A program made the position numbers and the translations under genes. Shown piece by piece: positions 15,021 through 21,247 of a DNA stretch of 31,458 nucleotides. Origin of the DNA: a virus; the IMG/VR virus record IMGVR_UViG_3300041405_000259, positions 1 through 31,458 of that record, one strand, 5' to 3'. Position 1 is the stretch's first letter. The number at the start of each line of letters is the position of its first letter. The notes beneath the pieces are model-generated. The model saw nothing but the letters and a program-made list of their open reading frames with translations. It was not told the DNA's origin and ran no database searches.

Positions 15021-15139
15021 GCTCTGCCGCTGAGCTACCCCTCGGAAGGGGGCGGGGCTCGAACCCGCGACCTCTCGCCTGATGCTGCTCTGCCGCTGAG
15101 CTACCCCTCGGAAGGGGGCGGGACTCGAACCCGCGACCT
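15021..15139 (-). repeat. Tandem tRNA-derived repeat, 66-nt period
   Basis: Two 53-base copies (15021-15073 and 15087-15139) differ at one base and start 66 bases apart. On the minus strand each copy joins the 3' half of a tRNA (GCGGG-TTCGAGY-CCCGC-CCCCTTC) to the 5' half of the next (CGAGGGG-TA-GCTC-AGCGGCA-GAGC). The third unit is broken and runs into the tRNA-Trp-like gene. The layout suggests repeated duplication of one tRNA gene with loss of its anticodon region. Confidence 0.75.
15044..15110 (-). pseudogene. tRNA-like unit lacking a proper anticodon arm
   Basis: This complete repeat unit has acceptor strands CGAGGGG and CCCCTTC (six of seven positions pair), a good D arm and a perfect T arm. 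Only 18 bases lie between D stem and T stem where about 23 are needed. The stretch GCATC-AGGCGAG-AGGTC lacks a matching 3' stem half and has no T33, so no anticodon can be read. The partial unit upstream (15111-15147) still has GATGC, which could have paired with GCATC. It is probably a tRNA pseudogene. Confidence 0.55.
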
Positions 15140-15147
15140 TGCATCCG

Positions 15148-15220
15148 TACACCGGCAGGGACTCGAACCCCGGACATGAGGATTAAGAATCCCCCGCTCT
15201 ACCAACTGAGCTACAGGTGC
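15148..15220 (-). tRNA. tRNA-Lys (CTT)
   Basis: The 73-base gene folds as a full cloverleaf: acceptor GCACCTG with CCGGTGT (one mismatch, one wobble), D arm GCTC-AGTTGGTA-GAGC, anticodon arm GGGGA-TTCTTAA-TCCTC and T arm CGGGG-TTCGAGT-CCCTG. The anticodon CTT reads AAG. The discriminator is A and CCA is not encoded. It begins one base after the tRNA-Asn ends. Confidence 0.88.
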
Positions 15221-15221
15221 G

Positions 15222-15294
15222 CTGCCACCCGAGGTCTCGAACCTCGCACCCTCCGAGTAACAATCGGACGCTCTGCCTGATGAGCTAGGTGGCA
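15222..15294 (-). tRNA. tRNA-Asn (GTT)
   Basis: The 73-base gene has a perfect acceptor stem TGCCACC/GGTGGCA, D arm GCTC-ATCAGGCA-GAGC, anticodon arm TCCGA-TTGTTAC-TCGGA and T arm CGAGG-TTCGAGA-CCTCG. The anticodon GTT and discriminator G both fit asparagine. CCA is not encoded. It is the first gene of the RNA cluster after the promoter at 15.38 kb. Confidence 0.9.
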
Positions 15295-15376
15295 TCAGCG
15301 AGCACCCGGGGCCATCTGCCGCCGATCCGGACTACTACTCGCCTTGTCCCGCCGGCGTCCCGACGGCACGAGTAGG

Positions 15377-15407
15377 AGCATAGCACGAAGCCCCCCGGCC
15401 CAGTCAA
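15377..15407 (-). promoter_or_regulatory. Promoter of the tRNA cluster
   Basis: TTGACT (15407-15402) and TATGCT (15382-15377) are 19 bases apart, with TGC just before the -10 (extended -10). It points toward tRNA-Asn. The promoter is embedded in the hairpin after the major capsid gene, with the -35 in the loop. Confidence 0.6.
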
Positions 15408-15423
15408 GGGCTAGGGGGCTTCG
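15386..15423 (-). terminator. Hairpin after major capsid protein gene
   Basis: A 10-bp perfect stem CGAAGCCCCC / GGGGGCTTCG begins 12 bases after the capsid stop. It resembles the hairpins after the tail tube and scaffold genes and overlaps the tRNA promoter. Confidence 0.65.
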
Positions 15424-15434
15424 AGTTGCGACGA

Positions 15435-16478
15435 TCAGTCGAGGACGCTGGCGGTGCCGGTGAACTCGAGCTTCACGATGCGGACGTTCTTGCGGGTGCC
15501 CACCGCGACGGGGACGACCGCGGAGCCATCCTTGTTCCGCATGACGGCCAGCTCGTCGGCGTCGAACTCGCCGGTCTCGACGATCCAGTTGCCGTCGGCG
15601 TCCCGCTCGTCACGGACCTCGTTGACACCGATGAAGGTGCTCACGATCGACCGGTCGCGCAGGAAGTTGGCGTCGTAGTCCTGGATCCAGCGGACGGACA
15701 CGCCGCGCCGGCTGATGCCGGAGTTGCCGGTGACCGCACCACGGGGGACGTCCGGCGAGGCGTTGCCCAGCACGAAGGACGTGCCGTGCATGTAGTAGCC
15801 CTCGTCGGGGTCGAGGCCGTTGTGCTCGATGACCGGCGAGCCGGACAGGGCGCCGATGACGGCGTCGCGCAGGGCCGGGGTGCCCTCGAGGCCGGTGCTC
15901 GTGTAGAGCGACAGGCGGTCGGAGGCCCGGAAGTGCGCGGCGATGTTGTTGCCGACCACGAAGACGCGGCCGGAGTACGGCGCGACCTTCTCGGAGTCCA
16001 TCAGGCGCTTGGCCTCGACGGCGATGAGGTGCGGGTCGCCCTCGTTGCCGAACGAGACGGTGTGCTTGATCGAGGTCGTGGTGCGGATGGCGGTGAGCGC
16101 CTTGGCCTCGACGCGCTCCACGACAGCGGTGACCTGGGGGGCCAGCACGTCGGTCGCGAAGTCGATGTCGTCGAGGGTGAAGTGCTCGTCCTCGAGGCCG
16201 GTCGCGGAGACGACGTGGGTGTTCAGGCGGATCGGGATGTTCCCGCCCGTCTGGAAGATGTCGTCGAGCACGATCGGGCCGGTGCGGCCACGGAAGTCGT
16301 AGTCGCGGGCGGTCGCGATGGAGCCGTCCTTGAGCTTGAAGTTCACGGTGTCGTTGGCGGCACCGGTGAAGTTCTCCTTGCCGACGATGGTCATCAGGAG
16401 GGGCAGAACGAGCTGCTTCTCCACCATCGGCAGCGCGAACGACGCCTGCTTCTTCGCCTTGACCTTCTGTACTGCCAC
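15435..16478 (-). CDS. Major capsid protein (P22 coat-like)
   Basis: This 347-residue protein starts at GTG 16478 after GGGAGGACACC. The N-terminal part (ASFALPMVEKQLVLPLLM, then FTGAANDTVNFKLKDGS) and the region ARDYDFRGRTGPIVLDDI match the P22-type coat family of actinophages. So does the next region, VERVEAKALTAIRTTTSI, with GRVFVVGNNIAAHFRASD as the HK97-fold core. It builds the head shell. It lies directly after the scaffold gene, in its own unit bounded by hairpins at 16.63 and 15.40 kb, as expected for the most abundant protein. No protease gene is nearby, so the shell probably assembles with a separate scaffold. Confidence 0.88.
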   Translation of the reverse strand: MAVQKVKAKKQASFALPMVEKQLVLPLLMTIVGKENFTGAANDTVNFKLKDGSIATARDYDFRGRTGPIVLDDIFQTGGNIPIRLNTHVVSATGLEDEHFTLDDIDFATDVLAPQVTAVVERVEAKALTAIRTTTSIKHTVSFGNEGDPHLIAVEAKRLMDSEKVAPYSGRVFVVGNNIAAHFRASDRLSLYTSTGLEGTPALRDAVIGALSGSPVIEHNGLDPDEGYYMHGTSFVLGNASPDVPRGAVTGNSGISRRGVSVRWIQDYDANFLRDRSIVSTFIGVNEVRDERDADGNWIVETGEFDADELAVMRNKDGSAVVPVAVGTRKNVRIVKLEFTGTASVLD

Positions 16479-16617
16479 GGTGTCCTCCCGGGGTTCGGAT
16501 GTCTGATCGCGCATCCCTCGGGAGCGCTCCTGCAGCAAGCATACACAGGAGCCCCGGGCCAGTGTGGGCTACGGGCGAAAGAAAGTCAACACCGCAGTCC
16601 GAGTCGTGAGACAAGGC

Positions 16618-16646
16618 GAGGCCCCCGGCGATGAACCGGGGGCCTC
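16618..16646 (-). terminator. Hairpin after scaffold gene
   Basis: A perfect 11-bp stem GAGGCCCCCGG / CCGGGGGCCTC has a 7-base loop, 35 bases after the scaffold stop. In the rest of the 200-base gap before the capsid gene I see a TTGACT (16589-16584) with CACACT 17 bases on, and a TATGCT at 16543-16538. Either could drive the capsid gene. Confidence 0.65.
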
Positions 16647-16680
16647 AAAGACCACGCCCACGAGGGGCGCGGTGAGTGGA

Positions 16681-17319
16681 TCAGCGGAAGACGGAACCGC
16701 CGGAGATGACCTGGTCGGCCACCTTGTCGAAGTCGATCTCGGCCTCGCCGGGCTTGCCCGGAGCAGGGTCGGCCGGGTTGCGGAGGTTGGTCCGCGGGCG
16801 GTTGCGCACCACGGGGGTCTCGTCCTCGTCGCCATCCTCGTCACCGTCGGCGTCGTCGGTGATCCCCCAGTCGGCCTTGACCTCCTCGAGGCTGGCCTCG
16901 AGCTCTTCCTTGGTCGTGCCGGTGACGTACTTCGCGGCCTTCGGGTTCTTCTCGGCGAAGTCGCCGAGGACCTCCTTGCGGAGCTTTGCCTGCGCGTCGC
17001 GCTCCTCGAACTGCTCCACCTTGGCCTGCGCGTCGTCGCGCTCCTTGGTGAGCTTGTCGATCGTCTTCTGGGCGTCACCGCCGGCCGCGTCCGCAGCCTC
17101 CTGCTTCGCCGTGTCGACCTCGGTCTGCTTCTCGGCGACCTCGGCCTTGAGGTCCTCGCCTGCGTCGCGGGACTTGGCGTGGTCGAGTTTCAGGTTGAAG
17201 ATGAGGCGCTTGAGCTTGGGCTTGTCGATCTCGGTGTCGGCGCCGGCCTCGGACTCCCACGGAGCCTTGAAGTCGTCGTACGATCCGAGCTTGTCGACGT
17301 GCTGGGTGGACTTGGCCAC
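16681..17319 (-). CDS. Capsid scaffolding protein
   Basis: This 212-residue protein starts at GTG 17319 with AGGAGG upstream. The middle (about residues 50-125) is a charged coiled coil: AGEDLKAEVAEKQTEVDTAKQEA and TIDKLTKERDDAQAKVEQFEERDAQAKLRKEVLGDFAE. An acidic run (ITDDADGDEDGDEDE) and a proline-rich stretch follow, with a short helix at the end that may bind coat protein. This make-up and the position between MuF-like protein and major capsid protein are typical for scaffold proteins, which direct shell assembly and are then lost. Confidence 0.82.
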   Translation of the reverse strand: MAKSTQHVDKLGSYDDFKAPWESEAGADTEIDKPKLKRLIFNLKLDHAKSRDAGEDLKAEVAEKQTEVDTAKQEAADAAGGDAQKTIDKLTKERDDAQAKVEQFEERDAQAKLRKEVLGDFAEKNPKAAKYVTGTTKEELEASLEEVKADWGITDDADGDEDGDEDETPVVRNRPRTNLRNPADPAPGKPGEAEIDFDKVADQVISGGSVFR

Positions 17320-17379
17320 GGTGACCTCCTGGGTCTGTGCGGACCCGCCCCTTGGCCGGTCCTGTTGGCCACTAGGTTA

Positions 17380-17421
17380 CCCTACGCTGCAGATCGTCGG
17401 ATCCCTACGCTGCAGATCGTC
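17380..17421 (-). repeat. 19-bp direct repeat at the MuF gene end
   Basis: Two copies of a 19-base sequence (17380-17398 and 17403-17421; minus strand GACGATCTGCAGCGTAGGG) are 4 bases apart. The copy nearer the gene overlaps the MuF stop codon. It looks like a small tandem duplication of the gene end, or a paired binding site before the scaffold gene. A clear promoter for scaffold is not seen in this 100-base gap. Confidence 0.7.
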
Positions 17422-18292
17422 AGGCAGCGCGCAGGCCCTCGTTGGCCTGCTCCCATGACAGGTACTCCCCTGTCTTCCGCCAGTGCTCATACCCCCGGCG
17501 GAAGCGCAGGGTCGCATCCCCGCCGCCGGCGCCCCATCGCTCCCAGAGGTCGGCGAAGGGCTGAGTCGCCTCGACGGCGGGGTCATTGTCGGCCCAGACG
17601 GGCTTCAGCGAGCACCCGCAGTCGTCATGGACCTTGGCGTCGCCGTCGCCGGAGAAGCGGGCATCGCTCAGGTCGAACGCGCCCTCCTTGAAGGCTCGGT
17701 AGCGCAGGCCGCGGCTGGCCAGCATGGCGCAGAAGAAGCAGGGATCGGCACGGGTCACCCGGACCCAGCCGAGCGCAACCTCGTCGCGGGCGCTGGCTTC
17801 GTAGATCGTCTGCCGACCACCGGCCTGCGCGTGGCGTACGGCGGCGGCGGCCAACTTGGCCGCGGTGACCTGCTTCGCCTCGGCGAGAAGCGCCTGCTGC
17901 CGGGTCTTGGGCAGGTCGAGGCGCTCGATCTGGCGGGCCTTGTTCATGTAGTCGCCCGGGCCCACGGCCATCAGGCTCTTGCTGACACCGGTGTCGATCA
18001 TGCCGAGGGCCGGGATGGCGGTGTGCGCCGCGGCGCCGGGCACCTCGAGCCGGCGCAGGGCCGCGAAGTACGTGGCGGCCGAGCGCGCCCCGCCGTCAGA
18101 GATGGAGATCAGGCGCGGGATGATGAGGTCCAGCCAAGCCTGGACGGACTCAGGGTCCTCGACCTGCACGCGGGTGCGGTAGTAGAGCGCCACGAGTGCC
18201 GCGATCCGGGCCGCCTCCGTGTTCTGCTGGGTCCTGAACGCCGAGGTGAGAGCGAGGGCCTGACGAGCCTGCGCCTCAGTCAGCGTCGCCAT
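17420..18292 (-). CDS. MuF-like minor head protein
   Basis: This 290-residue protein overlaps the end of the portal gene by 17 bases. The N-terminal half is helical (ALTSAFRTQQNTEAARIAALVALYYRTRV). The C-terminal half has the MuF/VG15 core: GWVRVTRADPCFFCAMLASRGLRYRA, then VHDDCGCSLKPVW, with paired cysteines that may bind a metal or form disulfides. The family follows portal genes and supplies a few copies of an internal head protein needed for assembly or DNA ejection. No toxin or protease domain is fused. The ATG has no clear ribosome binding site, so coupling to portal translation is likely. Confidence 0.82.
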   Translation of the reverse strand: MATLTEAQARQALALTSAFRTQQNTEAARIAALVALYYRTRVQVEDPESVQAWLDLIIPRLISISDGGARSAATYFAALRRLEVPGAAAHTAIPALGMIDTGVSKSLMAVGPGDYMNKARQIERLDLPKTRQQALLAEAKQVTAAKLAAAAVRHAQAGGRQTIYEASARDEVALGWVRVTRADPCFFCAMLASRGLRYRAFKEGAFDLSDARFSGDGDAKVHDDCGCSLKPVWADNDPAVEATQPFADLWERWGAGGGDATLRFRRGYEHWRKTGEYLSWEQANEGLRAA

Positions 18293-19760
18293 CGGGCTTC
18301 GGCTGCTCGGTGGGCTCCGGCTGGGGCTTCGTCTGCTCGGCCAGCGCGGCGAGGATCTTCTCGAGCTCGCCGGACTCGGCCAACTCCTTGGCGCGCTTGA
18401 CGTCGTCGTCGGTCCAGTTCGGGATCTGCTCCCAGAGCATCTCGATCGGTACCCCGAGCTGGGTCGCGAGCATCCCGAGCGCCTGGGCTGCCTGTGCCAT
18501 CGAGCCGGACTCGGTGTTCTTCCAGCGCACGCGCAGATCCCATGCGGCAGCAGTGACCATGTCGCCCTCGGCCATGGAGACGAGACGAGCCATCTGCTCG
18601 TGGAACTCGCCCGCGTAGCCGCGGAAGTCGAAGGCCTGTCGCTGCATCCCCTCGGTGGCCGCGGCGAGGGCCTCGGCCTGCAGGTTGCTCGAGAGGCCGA
18701 GCAGGTGGTGCGGCGCGAGCTGGGTGATCGCCGACAGGATGCGCAGGTCTGCGTCCGTCACCTCGATCTGCGGCGAGAGTTCGCCGGCGGGCAGGGTTCC
18801 GAACTTGGTCTCAGCGTTCGTGGAGACGAGGATGTCGGCCACGGACAGGCGGAGCTTCTCGGCCTCGGCAGCCTGACTCGTCGGGGGCTTGGCCATGCCG
18901 GCGATGTAGCGGACCTGCCATGCCCCGAATCGCTGGTTGATCAGGCGGTCGAAGGTGTCCTGGTCGATGCGACGCAGGAGCGGCAGGACAGGCTCGATCA
19001 CGCCGGTCGATCGACCATCGAGGTCGAGGCGGTTGGTGCAGCGGGCCACCGGCGGGACCGGCATGTTGTGCTCGACGAAGTCGATGTACTCCCAGTCCTC
19101 CTTCGCCAGCCCGTTGCCCTTGCAGGTGAGCCGGTGGATAACGTAGGCGTCCCAGATCCAGACGTTCCAACCGGTGAAGCCGTCGCTGCTGATCGCCGCC
19201 TCACCCTCGTCCTTGCGCCGGGTCGCCTCGATCGCGAACGTGGGCCACTCGTCGTCGTCATCGTCATAGAAGGCGCTCATCCGGGTGGCGGACTTGCCCC
19301 GCATCTTGCTCATGGCCGAGCCGGTCAGGGGGTCGGTACCCGGAAGGACGACGCCGTACGCCACGGACTGTCCCAGCGCCCCCTCGTGGATCGCGTTGGA
19401 GGTCGTCAGCCAGCGGTTGCGCCGGAAAGTCTCCCAGGCCTTAAGCATGCCGGACTCGCCCGGACGGCTGATTCCCTCGATCTTGGTGAGCTGGCCGTAG
19501 GTCCTGACGATCAGGCCGGCGAAGTTGTTGGGGGACAGGCCACGGAGGTTCTCGTACTCGTCGGTGATCTCGCGCTTGTTCGGGGCGTATGCCCGGCCGA
19601 ACCCGCGGTCATCCTCTTCGAGGTCCTCGGAGAACTCGTACTGCTTTCCGTTCATCCAGGCGCCCATGAGCTGGGCCTCGGCGCGCGAGCGCAGGTGGGA
19701 AGGGAAGTAGTTGACCGCCAACTCGATGACGGCACCCTTCGCCATGTAACGCTTGGCCAC
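18276..19760 (-). CDS. Portal protein (SPP1 gp6-like)
   Basis: This 494-residue protein starts at GTG 19760 with AGGAGG four bases upstream. Typical portal phrases are present: YENLRGLSPNNFAGLIVRTY, GALGQSVAYGVVLPG, RIDQDTFDRLINQRFGAWQVRYIAGM, and a helical end IQAEALAAATEGMQRQAFDFRGYAGEFHEQMARLV-type region followed by TDDDVKRAKELAESGELEKILAALAEQ. It forms the dodecameric ring at one head vertex, through which DNA is packed by the terminase. Unusually, an amidase gene lies between it and the large terminase gene. It has its own promoter candidate at 19.80 kb. Confidence 0.88.
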   Translation of the reverse strand: MAKRYMAKGAVIELAVNYFPSHLRSRAEAQLMGAWMNGKQYEFSEDLEEDDRGFGRAYAPNKREITDEYENLRGLSPNNFAGLIVRTYGQLTKIEGISRPGESGMLKAWETFRRNRWLTTSNAIHEGALGQSVAYGVVLPGTDPLTGSAMSKMRGKSATRMSAFYDDDDDEWPTFAIEATRRKDEGEAAISSDGFTGWNVWIWDAYVIHRLTCKGNGLAKEDWEYIDFVEHNMPVPPVARCTNRLDLDGRSTGVIEPVLPLLRRIDQDTFDRLINQRFGAWQVRYIAGMAKPPTSQAAEAEKLRLSVADILVSTNAETKFGTLPAGELSPQIEVTDADLRILSAITQLAPHHLLGLSSNLQAEALAAATEGMQRQAFDFRGYAGEFHEQMARLVSMAEGDMVTAAAWDLRVRWKNTESGSMAQAAQALGMLATQLGVPIEMLWEQIPNWTDDDVKRAKELAESGELEKILAALAEQTKPQPEPTEQPKPDGDAD

Positions 19761-19795
19761 TGGTCCTCCTGGGGTGGGCTGCCTGAACAAGGACT

Positions 19796-19804
19796 AGGGT
19801 AGCA
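19796..19804 (-). promoter_or_regulatory. Extended -10 promoter for portal gene
   Basis: TGCTACCCT lies directly after the hairpin that ends the amidase gene and about 36 bases before the portal GTG, leaving room for the AGGAGG leader. No clear -35. Confidence 0.45.
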
Positions 19805-19808
19805 GCAA

Positions 19809-19835
19809 GGGCCGGTCCCCCACCTGGACCGGCCC
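19809..19835 (-). terminator. Hairpin after amidase gene
   Basis: A perfect 10-bp stem GGGCCGGTCC / GGACCGGCCC with a 7-base loop lies 25 bases after the amidase stop and just before the portal promoter candidate. Confidence 0.65.
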
Positions 19836-19860
19836 CGCTCGCTCGAGTCTACCTGACGAG

Positions 19861-21204
19861 TCAGGCCTTCTTGACGTCGAACCCGGCCTCGACGAGGAAG
19901 TGGTCGCCGTTCAGGTGGAGCTCGCCGTCGTCGAGGGCCCGACAGTAGGCGGCCTCGACGCGGCCATCCTTGTCGTACGACGCCACCAGGTCGATGTTGC
20001 CGTGCCCGGTGTTCTGCCACTTGTCGAGTTCATCCCATGCCGAGGTCAGGGGCTGGCCGAGGAAGGTGTCGTTCGTCCGGTCGACGATGTTCTGGTCGCC
20101 ACCGTAGAAGAACAGCGCCGAGCCGGCGCCGAGATCCTTGGCCGTCTCGCCGATGTGTCGGGTGAACTTCTGGTTGAGCACGAGGTTCGTGCGCCACAGG
20201 CCTTCGCCGTCGGGGCGACCCTTGGTGAGCAGGTGCGCCGCCGCGACGGTGACGCGACCCAGTTCGGGGAGCGAGTCGAACGTGACGGTCAGGAGTCCGC
20301 GGGGGCCCTTCTTGCCGAAGCCCTCCTCCTTGGGGATCACGACCTCGTGGGCGACCTCGATATTGCCCGCGATGAAGTCGCGCTGGACGGCGATCCAGAC
20401 GTCGTCGCGTCCGCGGTAGAAGGTCCGGTAGCCGTAGGAGCCGGCGACCTTCTTGAGGAGTTCGCGCGAGGGGTCGTCAGGGTATTCGGTGCCGGTGACC
20501 CATGCCACGTCTCGCCGGGCCGCCCGGGAGAAGATCTTCTCGAGGTCGGCCTCCTTGCGCTTGAGGCTGAGGCTGTAGAGCATCGAAGCCTGCATGACAT
20601 GGACCCGGAAGGGCTTGGGTCCGGCGTCGAGGGCGGCCTGCGGCTCGACAAGGGTCGCCCTGAGGCGTCGCACCTCCTTGCGCACCAGCCTCATGAACAT
20701 CGGCCACGGGAAGTCCCGGGGGTCGGTGTGTGTGGTGCTGCCGAAGGCGAGGCGGGAGTCGTTGTGGCCGTAGATCCCATGGGGCCCCCGGCGCTTGAGC
20801 TCGGCGATCGTCGGCCGGATCGGCTCGATGTCGTAGGCGAGGCACAGGCGCGCGACCAGTCGGGCGGCCCGCCGGATGATGGCGGTCGAGTCGGCGTCCT
20901 GCCAGCGGTCGGCCGGGCCGACCTGCTCGTCGCACATCTCGACGCCGATCGAGTTCTGGTTGAAGCCGCAGTGGAAGGCGACCGTGTGATCCCCGACGGA
21001 CTGGATGACCTCACCCGGGTCGACGGTGTAGTGGGCGCTCGACTTCGGCGAGGTGGGTCCGGCCCACCAGTTGGCGATGTCGCGGGCGGTGCCCTTGTTG
21101 TCGCTGGAGACCGTGGCGTGCATCACGATGGCCTTGGGGGTCTGCTTGCCGCCGCGGAAGCGCGCAGGGATGAAGGGCGGGCTCGGGGGAGAGATCTTGG
21201 CCAT
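19861..21204 (-). CDS. Endolysin-like amidase fused to nuclease-like (EEP) domain
   Basis: This 447-residue protein starts at ATG 21204 with AGGAGG upstream. Residues about 20-185 are an amidase-2/PGRP domain: VMHATVS with H29, SAHYTVDPGEVIQSVGDHTVAFHCG, NSIGVEMCDE, and THTDPRDFPW with H159 and D161 as further zinc ligands. It should cut the amide bond between MurNAc and the peptide. Residues about 200-445 resemble the endonuclease/exonuclease/phosphatase fold: E240 in TGTEY, H324 in AAAHL, GGDQN (369-372), NIDLV (403-407) and NGDHFLVEAGF near the end, with GDH in place of SDH. Normal lysins carry a wall-binding domain there. The order terL-amidase-portal is unusual, and a 41-residue membrane protein next to terL could be the holin. 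The nuclease call is by motif only. Confidence 0.75.
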   Translation of the reverse strand: MAKISPPSPPFIPARFRGGKQTPKAIVMHATVSSDNKGTARDIANWWAGPTSPKSSAHYTVDPGEVIQSVGDHTVAFHCGFNQNSIGVEMCDEQVGPADRWQDADSTAIIRRAARLVARLCLAYDIEPIRPTIAELKRRGPHGIYGHNDSRLAFGSTTHTDPRDFPWPMFMRLVRKEVRRLRATLVEPQAALDAGPKPFRVHVMQASMLYSLSLKRKEADLEKIFSRAARRDVAWVTGTEYPDDPSRELLKKVAGSYGYRTFYRGRDDVWIAVQRDFIAGNIEVAHEVVIPKEEGFGKKGPRGLLTVTFDSLPELGRVTVAAAHLLTKGRPDGEGLWRTNLVLNQKFTRHIGETAKDLGAGSALFFYGGDQNIVDRTNDTFLGQPLTSAWDELDKWQNTGHGNIDLVASYDKDGRVEAAYCRALDDGELHLNGDHFLVEAGFDVKKA

Positions 21205-21247
21205 GGGTCCTCCTGGGACGTCGGGTGGGCCTGACCCTCCGAGGGTA

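Noticed and set aside
15021-15139. CRISPR-like repeat-spacer pattern
   Set aside because: The repeated unit folds as tRNA arms, there are only two copies, and no cas gene is present.
14744-15295. Short frames across the RNA cluster
   Set aside because: They cover tRNA cloverleafs and repeats; the repeated peptide text only reflects the tRNA-derived repeat.
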